The notes under the pieces: model-generated
The model's input: only the letters and a program-made list of their open reading frames with translations
Told to the model about the DNA's origin: nothing
Databases searched by the model: none
Made by a program: the position numbers and the translations under genes
Assembly: GCF_002802875.1 (NCBI RefSeq)
Contig: NZ_PEBI01000001.1
Coordinates: 459,830-523,829, forward strand
DNA from: Bifidobacterium primatium
Lineage (GTDB): Bacteria > Actinomycetota > Actinomycetes > Actinomycetales > Bifidobacteriaceae
Length of the DNA: 64,000 nt
Direction: 5' to 3'
Shown here: piece by piece, positions 35,017 through 43,439 of the stretch
Numbering within the stretch: position 1 is the first letter of the stretch
How the letters are laid out: each line of letters begins with the position of its first letter

Positions 35017-35442
35017 TTACTTGCGCAGCAGGGCGGCGTATTCCTCGGCGTCCATCATGTCGGGTTCGTCGTCGTCAAGGGCGATCTTCAGCAGCCATCC
35101 CTCGCCGTACGGGTCGGAATCGACCACGGAGGGATCGTCGTATGCCTCGCGGTTGACGTACTTCACCTCGCCTGCGACGGGGCTGATCACCGGGGAGACG
35201 GCCTTGGAGGATTCCAGCGACACGATCTCGTCGCCGGCCTCGACGCGGGTTCCCGGCTCGGGGAAGTCGATGAACACCAGGTCGCCCAGTTCCTCGGCGG
35301 CATGCTCAGTAATGCCGATGACCACGGGGTCGACGGAATCGTCGAGCCACACGTGGTCATCGGAATACTTCAGGTGCTCGGGCACTTCGATGCTGCTGGC
35401 GGCTGCGGCCAGCTCATGGTCATAACGCTGTTCGTCAGTCAT
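35017..35442 (-). CDS. gcvH: glycine cleavage system H-like protein (lipoyl carrier)
   Basis: A lipoyl-domain protein of 141 residues. The core is YSDDHVWLDDSVDPVVIGIT, GDLVFIDFPEPGTRVEAG, then IVSLESSKAVSPVISPVAG, with the lipoylated lysine in LESSKAV. A 20-residue N-terminal extension is present. No gcvT, gcvP or lpd lies nearby, so it may be an orphan carrier. TTGGAGTC precedes the ATG. A lipoate ligase at 22867-24285 could load it. Confidence 0.9.
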   Translation of the reverse strand: MTDEQRYDHELAAAASSIEVPEHLKYSDDHVWLDDSVDPVVIGITEHAAEELGDLVFIDFPEPGTRVEAGDEIVSLESSKAVSPVISPVAGEVKYVNREAYDDPSVVDSDPYGEGWLLKIALDDDEPDMMDAEEYAALLRK

Positions 35443-35466
35443 GACTCCAAGCGTACCCGCAGGCGT

Positions 35467-37068
35467 TTACCGCACGGCGCCGCTGGGCGTGCTGCCGGTC
35501 ACTTCGACCATCGCGCCGATCGGCATGAAGTCGTAGACCCACTTGGCGTCCGCGACGTTCATGTTGGTGCAGCCGTGCGACTTGGGCGTGCCGCTGGCGA
35601 TGCCGCCGGGGTTCCACGGGGCGCCGTGGAAGCCTTCGCCCTCGTTGTAGTAGGTGACCCACGGCACGTTCGGCGTCACGTAGTCCTCGCCGCGCATCGT
35701 CTGGCTCTCGTACTTGGTGTGCACGAAGAAGGTGCCGTTGTCGGTGGGCGTGGAGGGCTTGCCGGTGGAGACGTTGAAGGTGTTCACCAGGGTGGTGCCC
35801 TTGTAGGCGTAGGCCTTCTGCTCGCTGAGGTTGATGACCATGTGCGGGTCGCCGTTCGGCACGTCGTAGCGCACCTTGCGCGACTTGGTCTCGTACTTGA
35901 CCACCTTGGCGTCGGCCTTGATGGTGCCGGAGGTGCCGTTGCGCAGCGCCGTGCACACCTGCTTGGTGGTGGCGGAGGCGTCGCTGTTGACCTCCACGCC
36001 GTTGACGCCCTTGACGTCGGTGGTGATCACGGTGCCGGCCGTGTTGACGACGTTCTGCTCGGCGACCATCTTCTGGTTCAGGGCGTCGGGCAGCGTGCTG
36101 GACAGGTAGGAGTTGATGGCGCTCTCGTCATACGAGAGGGCGATGGTGCCCTTGGTCGGGTCTTCGTTCACCTTGATCCACGTGGCGATCTGGTCGGCGG
36201 GGATGGTGAACGTCTTGGTGTCGCCGTTCGAGATGACGAGCTGGCTCGCCAGGCGCGCGTTCGCGTCGTCGGCGGCCTTCGTGGCGGTGGCGTCGCTGAT
36301 CGGGGCCTTGATGGTCTCGGTGCCGATCTCGACGGACCTGGTGTCGCCGGGCTCGGCCTTGATGGCGTTGACGGCCTGCTGGACGGGGGCGATCTTCGGC
36401 GACTCGCCGTCGCGGCTGTTGGACACGACGAACTTCTTGGCGGACGAATCGTACTTGACGGTGGCGTTGACCACGCGGGAGTCCTCGCCGATCAGCTTGT
36501 CGGAGAGGAAGGTGGTCATGGCGAGCTTGTCGCCGCTGGTCTCCAGGGAGACCGAGGTCCTGGCGAAGGGGTTGACCGTGCTGATGAAGTTCTCCTTGTT
36601 GGCGTTCATCAGGTCGTTGACGGTCTTGTCCACGTTCACGCTCACGCCGAGGTCGGTGAGCGAGGCGGTGGTCGAGGCGCCGCCCTTGACGGTCACCTTG
36701 ACGGAGGAGTTGCGCACGGCGTCGGTCACCGTGTTCTTCAGTTCGTCGGAGGTCTGGCCGGCGACGGAGATGGTGCCGAGGCGCACGCCGGGGGCGGCCT
36801 TGTCCTTGAAGTAGTACTGTCCGCCGATGATGTAGCCGGCGAATGCGGCGAGGACCACAACCAGCAGGGTAAGCGCGACGATCAGCCCGACCGGCTTCTT
36901 CTTCGTCCTCACGGTCGCGGCGCCGTTGAACACATCACCAGACGCCGATGCCGGCAGGGGGGCCATCGTTACGGTCTGCGCCTCGTCCGGCGCAGAGGCG
37001 GACGAAAGAAAATCGAAGGACGCGCCCTGTTCGGGCCTCCCGTTCTCGAAGTTCTGTTCGTTAGTCAT
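35467..37068 (-). CDS. L,D-transpeptidase (YkuD) with peptidoglycan-binding domains, 533 aa
   Basis: Cross-links peptidoglycan by 3-3 linkages or attaches wall polymers. The acidic, Ser/Ala-rich cytoplasmic N-terminus (about 1-57) and one membrane helix (VGLIVALTLLVVVLAAFAGY) are followed by two PG_binding_4-like repeats (about 90-340). The C-terminal YkuD domain has HGAPWNPGG and SHGCTNMNVADA, giving catalytic His and Cys. GAAATGGGAAGATC precedes the ATG. The gap 37069-37323 holds no gene but contains GACCTTATT repeated in tandem. Confidence 0.93.
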   Translation of the reverse strand: MTNEQNFENGRPEQGASFDFLSSASAPDEAQTVTMAPLPASASGDVFNGAATVRTKKKPVGLIVALTLLVVVLAAFAGYIIGGQYYFKDKAAPGVRLGTISVAGQTSDELKNTVTDAVRNSSVKVTVKGGASTTASLTDLGVSVNVDKTVNDLMNANKENFISTVNPFARTSVSLETSGDKLAMTTFLSDKLIGEDSRVVNATVKYDSSAKKFVVSNSRDGESPKIAPVQQAVNAIKAEPGDTRSVEIGTETIKAPISDATATKAADDANARLASQLVISNGDTKTFTIPADQIATWIKVNEDPTKGTIALSYDESAINSYLSSTLPDALNQKMVAEQNVVNTAGTVITTDVKGVNGVEVNSDASATTKQVCTALRNGTSGTIKADAKVVKYETKSRKVRYDVPNGDPHMVINLSEQKAYAYKGTTLVNTFNVSTGKPSTPTDNGTFFVHTKYESQTMRGEDYVTPNVPWVTYYNEGEGFHGAPWNPGGIASGTPKSHGCTNMNVADAKWVYDFMPIGAMVEVTGSTPSGAVR

Positions 37069-37323
37069 GATCTTCCCATTTCTCGTGTATTTTCAACGTT
37101 CCCAACTATACCCGCGCAAATGACATTTCCCGAGGGCCGCAATTGTGATTAATCCGACAACGAACGCGCGGGAGAACTGTGTCCGTCGAGGGAGACCGTG
37201 TCCATTGCAGGGCACAGTGGACGATTCGCATGGCCGCCGGACACCACGTATCGAGGGCGGGGGTGCCTCGCCCCGCGACGCGGTCCCGAAGCCGGCCGCC
37301 AGACGACAATGACCTTATTGACC

Positions 37324-38397
37324 TTATTGCAGGGGCCGGCCGTACCATTCCTCGAGCATGTACCGGGCGATGGTGGCCTTGCCGGGCACCTTGATGCGCC
37401 CCATGATCATCGCGTCGGTGAACTCGTCGCGGGTGAACCACCGGGCGTCGGCCGTCTCCTCGTGGTCCACGCGGACCTCGGTGGTCAGCGCGCGGGCCTT
37501 GAACGCCATCATCAGCGAGGCGGGGAACGGCCATGGCTGGGAGCCGAGGTACTTCACCTCGCCCAGCGTGATGCCGGTCTCCTCCTTGGCCTCGCGGCGG
37601 GCGGCGTGCTCGAGGTTCTCGCCGGCCTCCACGAATCCGGCGGAGACGGAGTAGAGGTTGTCCTTCCATGCGGCGTTGTGCTGCAGGAGCAGACGGTCCG
37701 AGGAGTCCACGATGGCGGTGATGACCGCCGGTTCGATGCGCGGGAACAGGATGCGGTTGCCGTCAGAGGCGTTGGTGCAGCGCTGCGCCCATCCGGCGAG
37801 CGCCGGCTCCACGGGCGAGCCGCAGCAGGGGCAGAAGCGCTGGCGGTTGTGCCAGATGCCGACGGTGACGGCGCTGGTGGCGAGGCCGGCGTCGCGCGAG
37901 CCGACGTGCGGCGCGAAGCCGCGCAGGTCGACCCAGTCGAAGCGGGCCGCGGCCTTGCCTATCAGGGAGTCGTCGTCTCGTCCGAAGGTGTGGTCGGCGC
38001 CGAACTGGCTGCCGGGGATGTCGGAGGCGGCGCGGGTGATGTCGAGGGCCACGTAGTGGGTCTCGGGCGCGGCGCCGAGCCGGTCGGTGCCGAGGAAGAT
38101 GGCGGTGACGCCGCGGTGCGCGCGCAGTTCGGCGCGCACATAGGGGCCGGGGACCAGTGCGGGACGGATCTTCGCCACGTCGTATTCGACCTTCGCGGCG
38201 TCGCCCTTGGGCACGGCGATGAGACCGTTGCTGATGAGCATCACCTGGGTGGCGGTCTCGCCGAGCACGGTGTCGATGAGACCCTCCTCGCCGCGCCGGT
38301 CGACCTCATAGTCGATGGTGCCCTGCGCCAGCGGCAGGAACGGCAGCGCCTGGGTGAGCGCCAGCGGCGAGAATACGGGGTCGGTGGAATCGGTCAT
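37324..38397 (-). CDS. nudC: NAD(+) diphosphatase / NAD-RNA decapping enzyme NudC-like
   Basis: A Nudix hydrolase splitting NADH into NMNH and AMP, and in known homologues removing NAD caps from RNA. The zinc ribbon is visible as CPCC plus a single downstream Cys (AQRCTN), where the usual fourth Cys appears to be replaced by N/A. The Nudix box runs GFVEAGENLEHAARREAKEE. The C-terminal SQPWPFPASLMMAF is the NudC-type SQPWPFPxS motif. 357 residues, longer than in E. coli at the N-terminus. GTAAGGATTGTC precedes the ATG. Confidence 0.94.
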   Translation of the reverse strand: MTDSTDPVFSPLALTQALPFLPLAQGTIDYEVDRRGEEGLIDTVLGETATQVMLISNGLIAVPKGDAAKVEYDVAKIRPALVPGPYVRAELRAHRGVTAIFLGTDRLGAAPETHYVALDITRAASDIPGSQFGADHTFGRDDDSLIGKAAARFDWVDLRGFAPHVGSRDAGLATSAVTVGIWHNRQRFCPCCGSPVEPALAGWAQRCTNASDGNRILFPRIEPAVITAIVDSSDRLLLQHNAAWKDNLYSVSAGFVEAGENLEHAARREAKEETGITLGEVKYLGSQPWPFPASLMMAFKARALTTEVRVDHEETADARWFTRDEFTDAMIMGRIKVPGKATIARYMLEEWYGRPLQ

Positions 38398-38461
38398 GAC
38401 AATCCTTACTGCTATGTCGGCTGTGTCGTCCGCATCGTCCGCGACGCCGACGGTCGTGGGC

Positions 38462-39340
38462 TCAGGCGCGGCGCTGGACGTCGAGGATGGCCTGCGCCAC
38501 CACGTCGGGCTTTTCCACGCAGGTGAAGTGGCCGGCGTCGTCGACCACGGTGAACACGGGGTCGGTGGCGGTCATCGCCTCGGCCATGGGGCGCATGCGG
38601 TCCGGGGCGCTGGAGGGGTCGAGCGTGCCGGAGACGAGTCCGGCGGGAACGGCGATCTTCGCGAGCTGCGGGGTCTCGTCGGGGCGTCCGGCCGCCATGC
38701 GCTGGCGCCATGCCACGCCCTTGGGATCCTGTTCGCCGATCCAGCCGCTGAACAGGTCGATGAAGCCCTGCGAGCGCTTGAGCGCGGAGTCGCCCGGCTG
38801 CGGCTTGGCGAAGTGCATGACCGGCTCGACGGTGTCGTGCGTCTCGCATTCGTCGGCGATGCGCAGGCGGTTGGCGCGGGCCTCGGGGCCGTCGCCTTCG
38901 GACTTGGTGTCGCACAGCACCACGCCGGCTACGGCTTCGGGGTGCAGGCGGTGCACCGCGAGCGTGAGGTAGCCTCCCATCGAGATGCCCACCCATACGG
39001 CCTTGTCGTAGCCCGTGGACTTGAGGGCCGCGACGAAGGATTCGGCCATGCGGTCCATGGCCTCGGGGTAGGCGCCGTCGGCGGCGACCGGCCCGGTCTG
39101 TTCGGCACCGGGGATGGGGCACTTGCCGGCGCCCGGCATCTCCAGCCCGTAGATGGCGAACGGCGCCGCGCCCTGTTCGTCGGCCATTGCGGCCAGACGG
39201 CCGGCGCATACGTCCCATACGCGATGGTCCACGGGGAACGCGTGCACCAGTACCACCGGCGTCGGCGAGCCTTCGACGGCGGGGACGTCGCGGTACACGG
39301 TGTTCAGAATCGTCATGGTCGCGGGGTTGTCGATGGTCAT
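38462..39340 (-). CDS. alpha/beta hydrolase, 292 aa
   Basis: Classic fold: PVVLVHAFPVDHRVWD with the oxyanion HAF, nucleophile in WVGISMGGYLTL (G-x-S-x-G), Asp in AGLVSGTLDPSSAPDRM, and His in VDDAGHFTCVEKPD. It most resembles small ester or enol-lactone hydrolases. The substrate is unknown. CGAGGTGATTTCTTC precedes the ATG. It forms a tight same-strand run with nudC (64-base gap) and a Nudix-like gene (31-base gap). Confidence 0.85.
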   Translation of the reverse strand: MTIDNPATMTILNTVYRDVPAVEGSPTPVVLVHAFPVDHRVWDVCAGRLAAMADEQGAAPFAIYGLEMPGAGKCPIPGAEQTGPVAADGAYPEAMDRMAESFVAALKSTGYDKAVWVGISMGGYLTLAVHRLHPEAVAGVVLCDTKSEGDGPEARANRLRIADECETHDTVEPVMHFAKPQPGDSALKRSQGFIDLFSGWIGEQDPKGVAWRQRMAAGRPDETPQLAKIAVPAGLVSGTLDPSSAPDRMRPMAEAMTATDPVFTVVDDAGHFTCVEKPDVVAQAILDVQRRA

Positions 39341-39371
39341 GAAGAAATCACCTCGGTATGTTCGGTTGCGT

Positions 39372-39995
39372 CTATTCGGCCCAGGCCAGCGCGCGGCGGA
39401 TGATGCGGTCGTGGCCGCCGGGCATCTGCGCCAGGTAGTCGGGGCGCAGCACTTCGGCGGGACTCACCCATTCCACGTCGAGCGTCTCGTCCTGCGGCTT
39501 GCAGTCGCCGGCGATCGGCACCACATAGCACAGGGCCACGGCGTGCTGACGGGGATCGTAGAACTCGGAGACGCCGGGCGTGGGGAAGAACTCGGCCACG
39601 GTGAACGGCTGCAGCGAGACCGGCAGGATGGGCAGCGCGATGTCGCCCAGGTCCTTGGCGATGTTGCGGGCCACGGCCTCGCGCAACGATTCGTGGAACA
39701 GCACGCGACCGGTGATCAGCGTGCGTTCGATGGCGCTGTCGTCGCCGGCGCGCAGCAGCGTGCCGACCTTGGATATGCGGCCGAGCTCGTCGGTGCGCAC
39801 GGGCACGATCTCCACATAGACGATCGGCAGCTGGCGGCGCGCACGGTCGATGTCGGAGGAGTCCAGCCATCCCGGCGGGTTGTCGTGCCCCGATCCGCGG
39901 ATGAAATCGTCGGGGGTGATGTCGTCGAATTCGCCGCGACGGCGCGACGCGTCGTAGTCGCCCTCGTCGGGCACTTCGTCATTCAGCACAGGCAT
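39372..39995 (-). CDS. DUF4916 Nudix-like protein, 207 aa
   Basis: An actinobacterial Nudix-superfamily protein of the DUF4916 type: PGWLDSSDIDRARRQLPIVY, RTDELGRISKVGTLLRA, and a HAVALCYVVPIAGDC strand. A degenerate Nudix box (GRVLFHESLREAVARNIAKD) lacks the usual EExG ending, so activity on nucleoside diphosphates is uncertain. ATG 39995 fits the family; 18 more codons are open upstream. Likely co-transcribed with the hydrolase and nudC. Confidence 0.75.
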   Translation of the reverse strand: MPVLNDEVPDEGDYDASRRRGEFDDITPDDFIRGSGHDNPPGWLDSSDIDRARRQLPIVYVEIVPVRTDELGRISKVGTLLRAGDDSAIERTLITGRVLFHESLREAVARNIAKDLGDIALPILPVSLQPFTVAEFFPTPGVSEFYDPRQHAVALCYVVPIAGDCKPQDETLDVEWVSPAEVLRPDYLAQMPGGHDRIIRRALAWAE

Positions 39996-40159
39996 GCCCT
40001 TATTATCAGACCGCCGTATGACCTTTGCATGTCTATGCGCCGTAAGCAATAGGGTCTTGTGTCGCGGCCACGCTATGAGATGCTTATGTACGTATGTCGT
40101 CGCCCTTGCGGCGACGCCCTTTGTTCCGTCAATCTTCCATGATCCGTTAGGGAGGCACC

Positions 40160-40492
40160 ATGGCCACGCACGAGTTGACCGCCGAGAATTTCGAAACCAC
40201 CGTCAAGGAGCACCCGCTGGTGTTCATCGACTTCTGGGCCACGTGGTGCGGCCCGTGCCGCGCATTCGGCCCGATCTACGAGAAGGCCTCCGAATCCCAT
40301 GACGACGTGTGGTTCACCAAGGTGGACATCGACCAGCAGCAGGGTCTGGCCGAGGCCGCCGGCATCTCCGCGGTGCCGACGCTCATCGTCCTCAAGAACG
40401 GCGAGGTGGTCTTCAAGCAGGCCGGCGCGCTGCGCGCGTCCGATCTGGACACGCTGATCGACAAGGTCAAGGAGGAGACTCCCGCGGCCTGA
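40160..40492 (+). CDS. trxA: thioredoxin
   Basis: A 110-residue thioredoxin fold with the active site FWATWCGPCRAF and the cis-proline in SAVPTLIVLKNGEVV. It reduces protein disulphides in the cytosol using thioredoxin reductase, which is not in the window. TTAGGGAGGCACC precedes the ATG. Monocistronic, with a terminator following. Confidence 0.93.
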   Translation: MATHELTAENFETTVKEHPLVFIDFWATWCGPCRAFGPIYEKASESHDDVWFTKVDIDQQQGLAEAAGISAVPTLIVLKNGEVVFKQAGALRASDLDTLIDKVKEETPAA

Positions 40493-40509
40493 CGGCCATG
40501 ACGATCATC

Positions 40510-40566
40510 CGTCCGACGCGGTCGCGGTCGCGACCGTCGGACGAATCGTCGAAATAATCTTTTTTA
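40510..40566 (+). terminator. terminator after trxA
   Basis: CGTCCGACG and GGTCGCG pair with CGCGACC and GTCGGACG across one bulged C; a run of T residues is at 40560-40565. Confidence 0.7.
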
Positions 40567-40681
40567 TCACATTCGGCGCGTCGTTGTCGCATACGGCGCG
40601 CTGATTTTTTTGCCGCCGTCATCATGGGTCGGTAAGATATGGATGTTGTGTGAGACTCTGTAGGTCTACGTAAGGAGATTC

Positions 40682-41758
40682 ATGGCAAGCCACCGCAAGG
40701 AAAAGGCTTTTATTCTCAAGCGCATCACCCGTCGTCAGTGGATTCGTCTGGGGGCGGGAGCCGCCGCCGCTGCGCTGCTGATCACCGGGGGTTTCGTCTC
40801 CCGTGACTTCTACACGAGCAACACGAACCGTACGAACACGTCGTCCATCACCTCGTATTCCGCCACGAAGAGCGACGAGGTCGACCAGTTCCAGGCCGCG
40901 TCCCGTGGCGACGCCCGCGCCGACATCAAGGCCGGACTGCGTGGCGCCGACGCGAACACGTCCTATGTGAAGGTCGTCATCAACGGCAACTCCCGCGTGG
41001 TGCTCGGCGAGAACTTCACCGATGTCAAGTCCGTGCTCGATCAGGGCAACATCACCCTCGAACCCGACGACTCCGTCTCCCCCAGCCTGACGACCAAGGT
41101 GAACGAGTCCACGGTCATCACCATCGACCGTGCCGGCTCCTCCATCGAGACCGTCGAGAAGGCCATCGCCTTCAACACCGTCGAGAAGAAGACGGACGCG
41201 CTGCCTTCCGGCACCAAGAAGGTGCAGGAGGAAGGCGAGAAGGGCATCATGCAGATGACCAACCTGGTCACCAAGGCCGGCGGCAAGGTCACCTCGTCGA
41301 ACACGCTGAGCGCGTGGGTCAAGAAGGCCCCGAAGTCGAAGGTCATCCTCATCGGCACCGGCAGCACGCAGGCCGATTCCTCGTCTTCGTCCTCATCGTC
41401 CTCCTCCTCGTCGTCGAGCTCCACCGGCTCCTCGAACCTGGGCACCACGGTCCCGGCCAGCGACATGCAGAAATGGGCGCACGACTACCTGCTCGCCAAC
41501 GGCTACAGCGAGGCCGACTTCTCCGCCACCGTGTACATCATCAACCACGAGTCCGGCTGGGATCCGACCGCCACGAACCCGTCCTCCGGCGCATACGGCC
41601 TGCCGCAGGCCCTGCCCGGCAGCAAGATGTCGTCCGCCGGCGCCGACTGGCAGACCAACTACCAGACGCAGCTCAAGTGGTTCCTCAGCTACTGCAACGA
41701 ACGCTACGGCAGCGTGCAGGGCGCCTACAACTACTGGCTCGCCAACCACAACTACTGA
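40682..41758 (+). CDS. secreted G5-domain/transglycosylase-like protein (Rpf/TgdA type), 358 aa
   Basis: Wall-remodelling protein. The N-terminus RRQWIRLGAGAAAAALLITGG is a signal anchor. Next come a DUF348/G5 segment (about 95-235; VKVVINGNSRVV, KVILIGTG), a run of 16 serines at about 238-253, and a C-terminal lysozyme-like domain with catalytic Glu in YIINHESGWDPTATNPSSGA and YGLPQALPG. Such proteins cut glycan strands and in relatives wake dormant cells. TAAGGAGATTC precedes the ATG. Monocistronic. Confidence 0.9.
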   Translation: MASHRKEKAFILKRITRRQWIRLGAGAAAAALLITGGFVSRDFYTSNTNRTNTSSITSYSATKSDEVDQFQAASRGDARADIKAGLRGADANTSYVKVVINGNSRVVLGENFTDVKSVLDQGNITLEPDDSVSPSLTTKVNESTVITIDRAGSSIETVEKAIAFNTVEKKTDALPSGTKKVQEEGEKGIMQMTNLVTKAGGKVTSSNTLSAWVKKAPKSKVILIGTGSTQADSSSSSSSSSSSSSSSTGSSNLGTTVPASDMQKWAHDYLLANGYSEADFSATVYIINHESGWDPTATNPSSGAYGLPQALPGSKMSSAGADWQTNYQTQLKWFLSYCNERYGSVQGAYNYWLANHNY

Positions 41759-41800
41759 TCCGCGAATCCACGCCGATTCACGGATACCGAATCTCCGCAA

Positions 41801-41840
41801 CCGAGGTCCCGGCACTTCCCACGAGGTGCCGGGACCTCGG
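41801..41840 (+). terminator. hairpin after the G5/transglycosylase gene
   Basis: A perfect 15-bp stem, CCGAGGTCCCGGCAC with GTGCCGGGACCTCGG, loop of 10 bases, 43 bases after the stop. No T run. Confidence 0.75.
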
Positions 41841-41923
41841 CGTATATCGGCGGCCTCCCCGTCGACCGATCGCCCTGTTAACCGACCTCGACGTCAACCG
41901 ACCACCCCGTCAATCCAGTCGGA

Positions 41924-42218
41924 TTTGTGGGCCTATCGCGTCATCAAACAGAATCCAATAGGAGCCCAATAGGGGTTTGTGGGTCTAATCGGTCGCCAAA
42001 ATCCAAAAGTGGGTCTATCCGTTCGCGAGGAAGGGATTTTCGGGATCCTCGCGTATGTCCTAGACCCACAAACCTCTTTATGAACGGATTGGCCCACGGT
42101 TATTGAATAGGCCAGACCCACAAATTTTCCTTGTGAACGGTCAGACCCACAAACCCGATTCGGCAGACCCACAAAATGATTGAGTAGACCCACAACATTG
42201 ATGCGATAGACCCACAAA
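41924..42218. repeat. nine-copy TTTGTGGGTCTA array in two opposing arms
   Basis: Leftward-type copies begin at 41924, 41976 and 42006 (the last AAAGTGGGTCTA). Complementary copies (TAGACCCACAAA or CAGACCCACAAA) begin at 42061, 42113, 42142, 42164, 42185 and 42207. Spacings are 52, 30, 55, 52, 29, 22, 21 and 22 bases, mostly near whole helical turns. The arms meet around CGCGAGGA...TCCTCGCG (about 42025-42055). TGAACGG precedes several copies. It lies between two converging genes with no ORF I would accept; 42251-42275 adds a short GATTC-rich palindromic run. Confidence 0.9.
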
Positions 42219-42333
42219 ACCCGACTTGTATTTCTTGGGGCATGGTGCACATTCGATTCGAATCGATTCGATTCGTTTTGCCGCCATGCACTGCGGCCGA
42301 ATACACGAATACACACCGGCCGCATATGCAAAA

Positions 42334-42363
42334 ACTCCTGTCTGCGCGAGGCAGTACAGGAGT
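42334..42363. terminator. stem-loop ACTCCTGT...ACAGGAGT in the pst-distal gap
   Basis: ACTCCTGT (42334-42341) pairs with ACAGGAGT (42356-42363), with inner CTGC/GCAG pairing. About 260 bases beyond the pstB stop, it may end read-through from pst. I see no gene between 42364 and 42620. Confidence 0.45.
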
Positions 42364-42620
42364 CTTGGTATCCCCCATCGGAGAGAAGAAACAGAACGAC
42401 AGGGGAAGAGTCGGTCCGTTGGGGGCCGTGGTCCGTCAGGCGACCGGCGCGTCATTCGGTGTTGCACTCATAGATGAATGACGGGGCCGGAACCTTCGGG
42501 GCCCGCCGTCTCCCTCCGTCACGCCGCGAGGCCGAACGCCGGGCGAACGATGTCGCCGGCGATTCGACGCCGCGTCGTGGCGGACGGGAACGACCGCGGA
42601 CGGTCCCCCAACGGTGAGGA

Positions 42621-43400
42621 TCAGCCGAAGCGGCCGGAGATGTAGCGTTCGGTGTCTTCCTCGTGCGGGTTCTCGAAGATGACCTTGGTCTCGTTCATCT
42701 CGACGAGATGACCGGGCTGGCCGATCTCCTTGAGGTTGAAGAAGGCGGTGTAGTCGGACACACGGGCGGCCTGCTGCATGTTGTGGGTCACGATGACGAT
42801 CGTGTAGTCCTTCTTCAGCTCGTTGATCAGATCCTCGACGGCGAGCGTCGAAATCGGGTCAAGGGCGGAGCAGGGCTCGTCCATGAGCAGCACCTGCGGG
42901 TGCACGGCCACGGCGCGGGCGATGCACAGACGCTGCTGCTGGCCACCGGAGAGGCCGATGCCGGGGTTGTCGAGACGGTCCTTGACCTCGTCCCACAGGT
43001 TGGCGCCACGCAGGGCCCATTCGACGAGCTCGTCGGCGTCCTTCTTGTCGACGGAACGGTTGTTGAGCTTCATGCCGGCGAGCACGTTCTCACGAATGGA
43101 CATCGTGGGGAACGGGTTCGGGCGCTGGAACACCATGCCGACGTCGCGGCGGACGGCGACGGGGTCGACGCCGGGGCCGTAGAGGTTCTTGCCTTCGAGC
43201 AGCACCTCGCCCGTGACGTGGGCGCCGGGGATGATCTCGTGCATGCGGTCGAGGGTGCGCAGCACGGTGGACTTGCCACAGCCGGAGGGGCCGATGAAGG
43301 CGGTGACCTTGTTCGGTTCGATCTTCATGTTGACGTCCTCGACGGCCAGGAAGTCGCCGTAGTAGACGTTCAGATGGTTGACATCAATTCGTTGTCCCAT
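42621..43400 (-). CDS. pstB: phosphate ABC transporter ATP-binding protein
   Basis: ATPase of the high-affinity phosphate importer. Walker [16 protein letters not shown] loop [12 protein letters not shown], signature [14 protein letters not shown], Walker [14 protein letters not shown], and the PstB-specific switch His in [17 protein letters not shown]. 259 residues, standard length. ATAAGGAAAGAAC precedes the ATG. Last gene of pstSCAB; the usual following phoU is absent here. Confidence 0.97.
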   Translation of the reverse strand: MGQRIDVNHLNVYYGDFLAVEDVNMKIEPNKVTAFIGPSGCGKSTVLRTLDRMHEIIPGAHVTGEVLLEGKNLYGPGVDPVAVRRDVGMVFQRPNPFPTMSIRENVLAGMKLNNRSVDKKDADELVEWALRGANLWDEVKDRLDNPGIGLSGGQQQRLCIARAVAVHPQVLLMDEPCSALDPISTLAVEDLINELKKDYTIVIVTHNMQQAARVSDYTAFFNLKEIGQPGHLVEMNETKVIFENPHEEDTERYISGRFG

Positions 43401-43439
43401 GTTCTTTCCTTATGTTTTCCAGTGACGGCGATTACTCGA

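Noticed and set aside
40567-40681. Possible c-di-AMP riboswitch ahead of the Rpf-like gene
   Set aside because: The conserved GAACC and GGGGAAA-type elements expected of that class are not present in the leader.
41924-42218. CRISPR-like appearance of the regular array
   Set aside because: The repeat unit is only about 12 bases, spacers vary from about 10 to 43, orientation flips mid-array, and no cas gene is in the window.
42244-42275. tRNA T-loop-like GATTCGAATC
   Set aside because: It is a simple tandem of ATTCG words; no acceptor or anticodon stem can be built around it.
41933-42467. Several overlapping minus-strand ORFs with FVGL/WVY/CGS repeats
   Set aside because: The repeats are the translation of TTTGTGGGTCTA in different frames; no ribosome site, frames shift between copies.
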